A stretch of DNA of 64,000 bases. It comes from Eriocheir sinensis (Eukaryota > Arthropoda > Malacostraca > Decapoda > Varunidae). Position 1 is the stretch's first letter; each line of letters opens with the position of its first letter. The notes beneath the pieces were generated by a model. That model ran no database searches, had not been told where the DNA came from, and saw only the letters and a list, made by a program, of their open reading frames with translations. This document shows positions 21,390 through 31,294 of this stretch, piece after piece. The DNA lies in NCBI RefSeq assembly GCF_024679095.1, contig NC_066571.1, positions 505,242 through 569,241 on the forward strand. Reading direction: 5' to 3'. A program made the position numbers and the translations under genes.

Positions 21390-21870
21390 TTTTCTTCTCT
21401 TCTATAGCACACGTTCCATTGTTTTGGACTGTTAAGCCCTAGTATTTGAACTTATCTACCTTTGCCAGCTCCACTCCCTGAAACCTCATTGTACCATCTC
21501 CATAGGGCTCACTCACATGTACTCAGTCTTGTTCCTAATGATTTTCATACCTCTTCTCTAGAGCATACCTGCACCTCTCTAGTTCAGTTTCAGTTTCTTC
21601 CATGCTTTCACTACATATCACAATGTCATCCACAAATATCATGGTCCAGTTCTGCCTGACCTCATCCGCCAGCCTGTACATAACTACTAAGAATGAGCGG
21701 GCTGATCCTTGGTGTAGTCCAACCTCGACCCTGAAACTCTCCGTAACTCCTGCCATACCAGCAACATCATAAACCTCTTCGGACACATGCTGTGCTTCCT
21801 CTGATAAGAGGAAATTATACGTAGGAAGGGCACCAGATATATCAGTTGACAACTTCTCCAATAGCCCTGC
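21390..21870 (-). pseudogene. LINE RT fragment (separate family)
   Basis: A minus-strand ORF shows VEVGLHQGSARSFLVVMYRL (block 4, normally GSALSPFLF), WTMIFVDDIVICSES (block 5, FADD reading FVDD), and ELERCRYALEKR. Below it (21535-21390) the thumb region continues in another frame with RFQGVELAKVDKFKY. The wording is unlike the CR1-type families in this window, so it is an additional LINE type. 5' and 3' parts are missing. Confidence 0.7.
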
Positions 21871-23464
21871 TATCTGATGACTAAAATTTATATGCAGTCA
21901 GCTATGGTGAAGAGGAAATTGCTTGTGGCCAGGTATTTCACTGTGACAAGCATCTGAAGATTCAGAAGAGTTCCACATCCTGTGGGAGAGACATGCAAAA
22001 AGTATTAGTATAAAAAAAAACTGCTGTCATGTTGAAATTAGGATAAAATAAATAAAAGATGGGTGTGCTGAAAACAAGTGACCTGAGAAAGAGACAAGCT
22101 GGAAAATTTAAACAGAAGTACAATATAACAGTGACTGAGGGACAGAGTAATGAATGGAAGAACATAATTTAATGCTAATGCAGCTATAGCGTATGCCCTC
22201 AACTTTAACTTTTTTTAACTGAAAGATAAGAAAGGGGCCGAGCTGAACCTAACCTGCACAATCCTACATGACCTACCAGAAGATTGTGGCCTGACCTGAG
22301 TGGTATATTTCAGAGACACTGACTTAATTTTTTGGTAAACTATGATGCTTTATCGTATGGAAATAATTGTCGTACCAGAAAACAACGACCAGAACAGTGG
22401 AGTTAAATATTTACAGAACAACAACACAGCTATTTCAAGAAAATATAAAAGAAAATCTCCTTAGCTGCCATTCTCATAAATTACTCAGAAATGAATACTG
22501 TAGTCAGTGTTTTAAATAAGTGAGAAAATCATTTTATTGCTGTGGAAACTTGTGGTGTGAAGTAGCTGTCAGGGCAAATGACACTATCTTAGAGCTGCAG
22601 CCCAACATTAGGACAGTAACGTATCACTGCTAAGCATAATAACCTATTGCTGCTAAAATAAACTATGGCGACTTAATAGATTGAGAACTATATATTAATC
22701 CACGGAACTAAGCAAACCTAATAATTAGCAACCTAATGCCCTTTAACTAATAAATCTATTAGAGATGAAATAGTTAGCTTTCACTGTAAGACAGTAGCCT
22801 ATCACCTCTTATCTAGTTATTCATAACACAAACAGTCGTACTGATTAGTACATAAAAAATATACCAGAACTAAAATGGTGGCCACCCGTGATGGGTGTAA
22901 TTCTATCGTTTTCGTTTTCTCTCCCCCTCCCCTTCTGCCTGGGACCAGTTATTATGAATAGTTCCATTATACCTTGAATGCTTTTTGGGTGGCTGTCTTA
23001 CATATTCATATTTCATAATAGATTTCATGTTGATTGAGTGCCACAAAATCCACAGGTATATGCAATGGTTTAACTCTGTCAGCATACCCATATGAGCCAC
23101 GAAGACAACTACATACAATTTTTCAAAAATAAATGTCAATAGATATAAAACACTAAATATACTTACCAAAAATATCCATTACGTTGCCAGAGACGACAGA
23201 CTCTGTTGTGCTGGCGGTGTACGATACGCTGCCCGATAAAACGCTTGTACAACAAATATAAAGGTGTTTTGAATAATTATTTCAATTATATACACTTTCT
23301 GCATGCTAGGTATGTCATATCATTGCAGATTTACCCATTTAATTTGGATTTATTGGTTACAAATTTCGTTTTCGTCACTTCAACCGCTCCCAAAAATCAC
23401 CTTACCAAAACGCCGATTTTTCGTTAGCGAGCGACCGAAAAGCAGCGGTCAGGAGCGACCGTAA
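21871..23464. other. Long AT-rich stretch without recognised gene
   Basis: About 1.6 kb with no convincing coding region, RNA gene or repeat arms. 23400-23464 is GC-richer and resembles the sequence right of 24560 (ttcgttagcgagcgacc versus ttcgttcgctggctagcc). The PIF-type elements between may therefore have inserted into another repeat. Confidence 0.35.
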
Positions 23465-23631
23465 GGCGCGGTTCCCACTATTCCGTTTTCACGTTTCCGT
23501 CGACATTGATGACATCAAAATGACGTCATCAAAACAGGGGCCACTCGGCACGGATGGCCCACTCAGCCACTGTTTCGCTGACGTCATTAACGTCGACGGA
23601 TCCGTCAAAACGGAATAGTGGGAACCCCGCC
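23465..23631. mobile_element. PIF/Harbinger-type MITE, 167 bp
   Basis: The element starts ggcgcggttcccactattcc and ends, inverted, ggaatagtgggaaccccgcc. It is flanked by direct TAA on both sides (23462-23464 and 23632-23634), the 3-bp TWA target used by PIF/Harbinger transposons. Nearly the whole element is self-complementary around gacgtcat words. Non-coding. Confidence 0.8.
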
Positions 23632-23634
23632 TAA

Positions 23635-24557
23635 GTTCCCACTATCCTGTTTTGACGGTCCCGTCGACGTTAATAACGTCAAAATGGCGTCACAAAAATG
23701 GTGGGCGCTTGGTGCTGAGGAGATGGGATCCGTCACGCCGCTTGCTGATAAACAAAGCATGGACCACATGGACGACAGCGACTTCTTGATTGCTGCCTTT
23801 GTATACTTGCTACTGGGTCAGAAGGCAGACCAGCAAGGAGGAGGCGAAGGTTCTGACCACGCCAACAATTATTTCAAGCCTTGAAATTATTATTAAATGC
23901 TACAGATCATTACATGTGGAATGGCAGGACAACCACACTCGCAGACAACTCAACATCCACTCTATAAGGGAGCTGTGGTAAAACCCAGTTCAAGGCAGGC
24001 TCTGAGGTCTGCTGATGAACAAGTAAAACAACAACAGACTGAATTCTCAACCATCTGTCTGATCTGTCGCTCCCTGTTCACAATATCATTTTGGTATGAG
24101 AGGAGCTGAAATAGTTCGCAAATGACCCCCGGGTGTTCTCTGCAGCAGAAGAATACATATATTTGCCACCAATCTCCCCGCCACACCTGTGGGTTTATTA
24201 ACACATGGGTGGTGCGGCGGTGTGCGTTGTAGCCACACTTCCAGTTTTCAACAAAATATATTTATTGCCAAACGAAATAGATGTACATAATGCAAATGTA
24301 TCAATATTATTATTTTATTGAAATGTATGTGTATGTTATTTTGTATTTAAGTACTTCCATTTCATATTTTCATATGTAGAATATTCACCATCACTGGACG
24401 GGCCACCACCGCCGCTGACCTGGACCCAAAAGTTAACTTAGACTCTGGACGGGCCGACGGGGCTCCGCGCGCGGAACCCGGTTCCCATTATCGTTGCCGT
24501 CGATGACGTCATTGACGGTCGACGGGACCGTCAAAACGGGATAGTGGGAACCCGGCC
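23635..24557. mobile_element. Longer PIF/Harbinger-type relative, ~920 bp
   Basis: Right terminus gacggtcgacgggaccgtca, then aaacgggatagtgggaacccggcc, followed by TTA at 24558. The left terminus gttcccactatcctgttttg lacks the outermost ~7 bases and abuts the shorter MITE. The arms match those of 23465-23631, so one family is present as a short and a long form side by side. An open stretch at 23685-23884 (KWWALGAEEMG..., FLIAAFVYLLLG) may be a decayed transposase start; PIF proteins have a similar N-terminus, but this is not firm. Confidence 0.7.
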
Positions 24558-24649
24558 TTAGATCCGATCGTGCGCAGAAGGGTTTCGTTCGCTGGCTAGC
24601 CAACGAAAACGAGTGACTGTAAAACCGGCCCTGAGAACGGGTACACTTC

Positions 24650-25165
24650 CCTTTCTAAGCTTGAGTTCTTACAACTACTTTGACATGAGAAATATGAAGA
24701 GTATAGAAAGCAATTCCCTGATTACTTACTAGTGAAATTAAAAGACTTCTATGGCTCCCTCTGTGACTACATTCGATGAAAAAAGAGCTTGTTGTACTAT
24801 ATGGATGTCCAGAGTTTACAGACAAGAATGTGCATGAATTAGTGGAGTTCGTGGTAGAAAACAGTCTCACATCAGGTTTTAAGGAAGTTTTTAGATTAGG
24901 GGAATTAATCGTGACCATTCTAAGCAACCCAGATTCAGCAGAGCGCTCATTTTTTGCCCGGAAGCGAATCAGTACGTACTTCCGTGGGGCACAAAGTCAG
25001 GAAAGGCTAAGTGACCTCAGTCTTCTATCTATTGAGAAACATCTGCTAATACAAATGAGACGAAGGGCATCCTTTTATGATGAGATCATAGGTAAATTTA
25101 CATCTCAAAAAAGAAGAGAGCTAATTTACAAGTATATAAATTTTAATCTGACGTTTACAAGGTAA
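24650..25165 (+). pseudogene. hAT transposase C-terminal (dimerisation) domain
   Basis: A plus-strand ORF of 129 codons contains IVTILSNPDSAERSFFARKR, ISTYFRGAQSQERLSDLSLL, and SIEKHLLIQ. This fits the hAT-family C-terminal dimerisation signature (AERSFS..KRIKTYLR....QERLS.LALLSIE). No DDE core or BED finger lies upstream, so only the 3' end of the gene remains. It is followed by AT-rich sequence and a (TA)n tract. It could in principle be part of a domesticated hAT-derived gene exon, but nothing else supports that. Confidence 0.75.
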
Positions 25166-25378
25166 GCAAATCTATCATAATATATATTCTTTATTTTTGT
25201 ACATATGCATAACTAACAATTAGGTTTTATATAAAATAGTATGTATTATTGCTTTATAAGTATATGAATATACAATTTTATTTTATTTTTATGCTTTATA
25301 TATTTATTTTTAGTAATAATTATGACCAAGCTCCTAAGGTGCAACACACCCAATCAAAAGAGCAACCGTGCGCCACTG

Positions 25379-25488
<110 letters not shown>

Positions 25489-25596
25489 TGGAACCTCGGT
25501 TTACGAGTGACTTGGTTTACGAGTAAAAAAATCACAAAAAAATGCCTTGGTTTACGAGCGGTGACTTAGTGTACGAGCATCATGTTTGTACAAAGA

Positions 25597-25790
25597 AGTT
25601 TTTTTTTTTTTAATTTTGCCTCCTCAAGGGTAGGGACACGGGCTATATGGAGGCCGTCAGGGTCAAGGGCTTACGCCCCTCCGAGGAGGAACCACAGACC
25701 CTTGCCGGGTGACGGCTCATGAAGGGGAGGGGAGGATGCCGACAGACCGACTCTATCGGCTGACGTCAGCCTAGCCGACCAAGTCGGTTT
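25597..25790. other. GC-rich block after a T run, unidentified
   Basis: After about 13 T residues, ~190 bases of GC-rich sequence (tgcctcctcaagggtaggga..., tcggctgacgtcagcctagc) stand out in the AT-rich Tigger 5' region. It may be a minus-strand retroposed SINE whose poly-A appears as the T run. No pol III boxes were recognised. Confidence 0.3.
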
Positions 25791-25904
25791 TTCGACGAGG
25801 AGTGGCGTGTCTCTTTGTACATGTGGAAGACGTGAGAGTGGATTCCCTTTGTTCGTCGCAAGACGAGAGTGCTCAAAGCGGAAATAATGGGAATAGAGTC
25901 TCAG

Positions 25905-26261
25905 TTAGGGTTGCCACCTTGAGATAAAAAAAAATAAGGAACGTAACATCCCATTTTCAAATACAGAACGAATCCATATTTTAATTTAGGACGGGTGTCA
26001 AACCTAAAATTTCTCTATTCTGCCGCTGCCCGCTCCTGGTTGAAGGCAGGAGGAAGGGGGGAAGGATGTTATGACCCGCACTTAACACGTATCTCAGGAT
26101 GACCCTTGACAAACATTATTTTATGGACTGGTTTTGTGGTTCACCGAAATATGCGCTCACTACAGTTTTAAAATACTGAATTTTATCTGCTTAACCATTC
26201 AGACAGTCAAACACAGAACAAAGGGCGTTCTGTATTTTGAGGAGAGGGTGGCAACCATACT
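25905..26261. mobile_element. hAT-type MITE with 8-bp target duplication, 357 bp
   Basis: Inverted ends ttagggttgccaccttga and gagggtggcaaccatact are flanked by agtctcag on both sides (25897-25904 and 26262-26269), an exact 8-bp duplication as made by hAT elements. Non-coding. A second, diverged copy in opposite orientation lies at about 40388-40806. Confidence 0.8.
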
Positions 26262-26364
26262 AGTCTCAGTCCGCGTTCCATCCGTGTAGAGAAAGCACCC
26301 ACACGCTCGTTCCGATTCTTCCTGTGTTTTCAGCAATACAGTGTGTATTCTTTGTGATTTAACG

Positions 26365-26917
26365 ATGTTTCGGAGAAAGATTGTTAAAGGGGACGATGCT
26401 GATAAGAAGAAAAAGGAGACGATTACTACTGAAACAAAAAAGGAAATTATACAGAAGCATGATCGCTGCGTACGCGTGGTCGACCTGGCTAGGATGTACA
26501 AGTCGACGTCGACCATTTGTACCATTTTGAAGAAGATGGAAGAATTTAAGAATTTAAATGTGGCAAAAGGGGTAACAAGGGTTACGAAGCAACGGCCACG
26601 AATCCTGGCTGACGTTGAGAAGTTGCTGCTGGTATGGATAAATGAGAAACAATTAGCTGGCGATACCGTGACCGAGGCTATCATATGCGAGATGGCAAAG
26701 GCCTATTACACAGATCTGTTAAAGAAAACTCCTGACACGTCATCTAAGTATGAGGAGGCATTCAAGGCGAGCCCGGGATGGTTTGAGAACTTTAAAAAGT
26801 GAATTGGAATCCACAGTGTTGTGAGGCACGGAGAGACTGCGAGTGCAGACGCAAAGGCGGCAGAGGCATTTGTTACAGATTTCAAAAGGCTTGTGGAGAG
26901 TGAAGGGTACCTGTCAC
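26365..26917 (+). pseudogene. pogo/Tigger transposase, N-terminal DNA-binding half
   Basis: Starts MFRRKIVKGDDADKKKKE. The first helix-turn-helix (CENP-B N-type) includes KKEIIQKHDRCVRVVDLARM and YKSTSTICTILKK. A second DNA-binding domain follows, with RPRILADVEKLLLVWINEKQ, IICEMAKAYYTDL, and SPGWFENFKK. An in-frame TGA follows FKK (26800-26802), after which the same frame continues with GIHSVVRHGETASAD and FKRLVESEGYLS up to the Gypsy-type insertion at 26918. The catalytic half resumes at 38032. Apart from the stop, this half is intact. Confidence 0.88.
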
Positions 26918-27177
26918 TGTAGTTTGTGTGTATGACTTGAGGGATGACGGAAACACACAAGTCTTAAGTAGGTTATATTCTAGTGAAAACGAGTACAGGC
27001 AGTTACGGGTGCGTGTAGAGCATCTTGACAGAGTGGAGGGACGAGCCTAAGTGACTCAGTTGCCTCTGGGTACAGGGCTCCTAGACGACGCCTGCTAGCT
27101 GACTAAACTACCCGCTAGCTAACTAGATTACCCACTAGCTATCTAAACTACCTGATAGCTAACTAAGCTAACCCACA
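26918..27177 (-). repeat. 3' LTR of the Gypsy-type element (260 bp)
   Basis: In element orientation it runs from TGTGGGTTAGCTTAG to CAAACTACA (TG...CA). It contains an internal ~20-bp tandem array built on ctagctaactaaactaccc, with one more unit than the other LTR, which accounts for its greater length. It shares the ttgacagagtgg and gcagttacgggtgcgtgta blocks with 37790-38031. Confidence 0.85.
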
Positions 27178-27200
27178 CCTCCCTTCCCCCTCCACCCTCA
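27178..27200 (-). promoter_or_regulatory. Polypurine tract of the Gypsy-type element
   Basis: On the minus strand gtggagggggaagggagg lies directly before the TG of the 3' LTR, the position of the plus-strand primer. Confidence 0.8.
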
Positions 27201-28532
27201 TAGCAATGTCTTGAGCGGCCTGCTTCAGCTCGATACATAAGAACATAAGAACATAAGAACATAAGAACGCAGGAGTCTGCAAGAGGCCGGTAGGCCTGTA
27301 CGAGGCAGCTCCTTTGACCCTAAGCTCCCGTGTATCTAACCCCACCTAACATCGCTGTCCATGAATTTATCTAGTCTATTTTTGAATGTGACAATTGTAT
27401 TGGCACTCACCACATGACTGCTAAGCCTATTCCACTCATCCACCACCCTGTTAGTAAACCAATTTTTGCCTATGTCCCTGTTGAATCTGAATTTATCCAG
27501 TTTAAACCCGTTACTTCGTGTCCTACCCGGTTCTCTTACCAACAAAACCTTATGAATGTCTCCCTTATTAAAGCCCTTCATCCATTTATAAACCTCGATC
27601 ATGTCTCCACGCACCCTTCGCCTTTCTAGAGAATGCAAGTTTAACTGTTTGAGTCTTTCCTCGTATGGCAAGTTTCTCAACCCCTGAATCATCTTAGTCA
27701 TCCTCCTCTGCACCGATTCTAACATTTTGATATCCATTCTATAGTAGGGTGACCAGAACTGAACCGCATAGTCAAGATGCGGTCTAACTAATGCTAAATA
27801 TAGTTTGAGGAAGACTTCGGGGCTTCTGTTGCTTACGCTCCTTGAAATAAATCCCAGTACCCTATTAGCTCGATTTCTAGCTTGAGTGCATTGTGCCCTT
27901 GGACGGAGATCAGAGCTCACTAAGACCCCAAATCCTCTCGCACCCAGACCTACTTATGAGAGTGTCATTTAAGCAATAGTTATGTGAGGGGTTGTTCTAC
28001 CTACACTCAGAATACTGCACTTCCCTACATTGAACTCCATCTGCCATTTATCCGCCCAGTCATATAATCTGTTGAGTTCACCTTGGAGAATACTAGCGTC
28101 CTGATCCGACTCAATTACTCTACCGATCTTGGTATCATCTGCAAATTTACTAACATCACTACTAATTCCTGTGTCTAAGTCATTGATATAAATAATAAAC
28201 AAAAGTGGACCTAATACCGAACCTTGTGGGCCCCCACTCGTAACACATCCCCAGTCAGATCTTTTACCATTGATTTGCACTCTTTGCTTCCTATTGCTAA
28301 GCCACGCCTTGACCCAGTTCAAAACTTTACCCTCTACTCCGTGAGCCTGTAATTTAAGCAACAGTCGTTGGTGAGGAACTTTGTCAAACGCTTTACTAAA
28401 ATCAAGATAGATTACATCATAATTTTCATCTCTGTCAACCGCCTCAAATACTTTATTGTAGAAGGACAAGAGATTGGTGAGGCATGACCTACCTTTTGTG
28501 AACCCATGCTGCGAGTCGTGAATTAAGCTATG

Positions 28533-30835
28533 CATAGACTTCACAACTAGTTGACGGGAAATCTCTTCAGTCTTGGCGCGCTGGCTTCGCGTAAGGGGCC
28601 GATTGTTATGGCGACTTTCACTGCGACAACTCAAACACACTCTGCGTTCTTACTCCGAATTTAAGTGGAAACAGGACGAAATCTTCAAGTTTTAGTGCAT
28701 ACAAGCAGGCAGGAGTGTCTCTAGAGTGATTTGGTCGAGGATTCAAGGTAACTTATATAAAATAGCACCATGCGTGCACTTTGAAAAAGTTGTGTAAAAA
28801 ATGGCAAATTTGCGTAACTTTAGGTTGAAATCTTTACGTAAAATGAATGATAACTGTAGGATAGTGAAGTCCACAGTTTTACGTATTAGGAAACAAGAAA
28901 TGTACGTTTAGTTAGTGCCTACATGGCAACTCAGCTCAGTTCCCGCGTCGCCTAACTCGCCTTAGGCACGCAGTCAGCTGGGCACTTCCCCTCTGTAAAG
29001 GATTATCGCTGTCCTGCCTCTGTTTACTCTTCAAGTAAAGGACCTACAGTTATTCATCGTCTCTGTACCCTTCCCCACAACTGCAAGGATCCAGAGGACG
29101 ATACAAGAAGACACAGAAGGCAGTGGATCGAGTGGAAGTGACGGAGGAGACACAAGATATGAGGACGCCGCGACCCCGTGGAGTAAACTGTGGAGGAGCC
29201 GTACTACGCCATCAGTGCAGTGACTCAGTGGTGTGTTCAGTGCAGTGTGGTAGTGAGGGGGCTGTTCACTACGTCCTACGGGGTCGAGTATGTGTGCATG
29301 GGGAAGGCCAACTCTGACCCGACTGAGCACTCTTTCGGCAAGCGCCGCACCATGTGCGGCGCCAACTACTGGACGAGCGTGCAGAACTTCATGGTGAGCA
29401 ACAGGTTGGCCCAGCGCCTGCATTTGCTGAAGCTCGTCGGGTTCTTCCCCGGGGACGTGCAGGCCGACCTGGACCGGGCCAAGGCAGAGGAGAAGGAGGA
29501 CGACGAGGTGATCTTGGCCCAGCTTGCCAGGGAGCTGGCCGACGACCAGCCGGACCCGCCGACGGACGAGTTGCTCCTCGCCGCGGTCGGCAACTACGCC
29601 GGCTACCTGGCCAGGAAGGTCCAGGCCAACTCCTCTGTGGCCGAGTGCTGCAAGCAGGAGCTTGCCCAGCAGGAGGAGATGAAGATTACCGTGGAGCTCG
29701 AGAGGGGCGACCCGCCCTCTGTGATGTTCGACGCCCTGGTCGAGCTGGTCGACAGGGGAGAGCTGGAGACGGGCCGGGCGGTCCTGAAGCGGCCATCTCT
29801 CCCAATGGCCCACATGGCGTCCTTCGGGATGTCGCTGTGGGACTCCCTGATGTGCAGGGAGGACAAGAAGGAGCGCAGGTTGAGGTTCCTCTCCCTTGCC
29901 ATGCGCCACAGGGACGGGTTCAGGCACCTCCTGGAGTTCCTGGCGGCCTCAGACCCGACCTTGCAGGGGTACAGGTGCCAGGAGGGGCACAACCTGGCCA
30001 ACACCATCTTGCCGCACATCAGCAGGTCCCTCTTCAACTGTTTCGGTGCTAATTTCTCCAAGGACGTGACCTCAGAAGCGAGGAAGAACAAGGCCTTGAA
30101 GCAGCCGACCGGCAGGAAGAGGAGCAGTATCGAGGAGGGCAGGAAGGAGACGGCGGGGAACAGGGACGTGTACAAGTCCAGGAAACTGACCGGGGCCCAC
30201 AAGTCATAGGCCAAAAGGCTAAAGTGATTGTTCAGGGACGAGGGCCAGATAGCCGGCAAGACGTGCTGCGGCAATAGTGACATCGGAATTCAACCAAAAT
30301 AAGTTGTGATAGTATATAGAAAAATGAATATTTTGCTTTTGTTGAGTAAAATTAAGATGTTTCTGCATGCTTTCCTCAAGTATTAAGTTTCTAATGTGAA
30401 AATTAAGTGATTTATTAGATGTTAAAAACTTACGTAAAAAATTGCACTAAATAAAAAAATAATAAGTAGCTATTTCGGGCAAAAACTTATAAGATATGCT
30501 AAATATTGCTATTGATTCTGAAAATATAAGTGATTATCTCTGCATTTGGTGATGTTTGTGCATCTAGCGTAAAATCTGAGGATTTTATAGCCTTTTTAAG
30601 TTTTGTTATACTTATATAAAAAACAATTAATCGGGATTTTATTAGGGAACGACTTTGAATTTTTTGATACTGCTGCTCATGGAGACTCATATATGCCTAA
30701 GGGAGGTGCCTGTTTTAGTTTCAGGTCGCTAGCTGCTTTGGTTTTGAAAATATTTAAATTTTAAATTTTTGAAAATCGGCCCCCTGCGAATCGGCCCCGC
30801 GCCCCGTTTCCCGTCAAGAGATTGTGAAGTCTATG
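28533..30835 (+). mobile_element. P-element-like DNA transposon, 2.3 kb, with 7-bp target duplication
   Basis: Ends are 29-bp imperfect inverted repeats: catagacttcacaa, four differing bases, ttgacgggaaa. They are flanked by AGCTATG (28526-28532) and AGCTACG (30836-30842), a 7-bp duplication with one change. Subterminal inverted words ggggccgatt (28595-28604) and aatcggcccc (30774-30783 and 30789-30798) lie further in. P elements start CA, make 7-8-bp duplications and carry subterminal inverted repeats of this kind. The ORF inside resembles the end of a P/THAP9-type transposase. Excising the element plus one duplication restores the LINE coding context (KRS-LIHDSQHG). Confidence 0.75.
29190..30209 (+). 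CDS. P-element/THAP9-like transposase, C-terminal part (339 codons open)
   Basis: One uninterrupted ORF spans 1.0 kb with strikingly GC-rich third positions, unlike the AT-rich surroundings. Near the N-terminus NSDPTEHSFGKRRTMCGANY resembles the conserved DP-EN-FG segment found after the catalytic core of P-type transposases. YRCQEGHNLANTILPHISRS is a C..GH pattern near the C-terminus, before a basic tail (RKRSSIEEGRK, KSRKLTGAHKS). No THAP zinc finger or RNase-H-like core is visible upstream (28610-29190), so the product is either a fragment or one exon of a spliced gene. The annotated start is only the first ATG of the frame; a splice acceptor upstream is equally possible. Homology to P elements is by eye and is supported by the element's ends. 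Confidence 0.6.
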   Translation: MEEPYYAISAVTQWCVQCSVVVRGLFTTSYGVEYVCMGKANSDPTEHSFGKRRTMCGANYWTSVQNFMVSNRLAQRLHLLKLVGFFPGDVQADLDRAKAEEKEDDEVILAQLARELADDQPDPPTDELLLAAVGNYAGYLARKVQANSSVAECCKQELAQQEEMKITVELERGDPPSVMFDALVELVDRGELETGRAVLKRPSLPMAHMASFGMSLWDSLMCREDKKERRLRFLSLAMRHRDGFRHLLEFLAASDPTLQGYRCQEGHNLANTILPHISRSLFNCFGANFSKDVTSEARKNKALKQPTGRKRSSIEEGRKETAGNRDVYKSRKLTGAHKS

Positions 30836-31294
30836 AGCTACGTTTCTCTAAATGCTCCCGAATGTTCCTGGCTATTATGGACTCCAGCATCTTCCCTATA
30901 ACCGATGTTAAGCTAATTGGGCGATAGTTTGAAGCAACTGACCTGTCCCCGTTTTTAAAAATCGGCGTCACATTAGCTACTTTCCATAGGCTCGGCACAT
31001 AGCCAGTATTTACCGACATCTTAAAGATGTCGGTTAGTGGGTCACTGATTATATCACCTAACTCCTTTAATACCCTCGGAAATATCCCGTCAGGACCTGG
31101 CGACTTGTTCTTCTTAAGCTTATCTATCTCATCCTGAACTACTTGCCTGGTAATGATTATATCCCTCAATTTATCGCCATCCCCGCCCTCGTACACCTGA
31201 ACTCTTTCCGGTATAGTCGTTCGATCCTCCTGTGTGAATACTGAAAGGAAGTAGTCGTTCAACAATGTGCTCATATTTTCGTAATTTTCTACTA

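Larger units (their letters stand above)
27336..31290 (-). pseudogene. LINE family A reverse transcriptase, split by a P-like element
   Basis: N-terminal RT at 31290-30843: YENMSTLLNDYFLSVFTQED, KKNKSPGPDGIFPRVLKEL, NVTPIFKNGDRSVASNYRPI, SLTSVIGKMLESIIARNIRE, HLEKRS. After the insertion (28533-30835) it resumes with [79 protein letters not shown], then the C-terminal part KLYLALVRPHLDYAVQFWSP, MIQGLRNLPYEERLKQLNLH. All catalytic residues including FADD are present. A frameshift near 27930-27970 separates the last part. Confidence 0.9.

Noticed and set aside
29031..29927. 298-codon minus-strand ORF and 232-codon plus-frame ORF over the P-like transposase
   Set aside because: Shadows caused by high GC third positions of the 29190-30209 frame; no recognisable domain.
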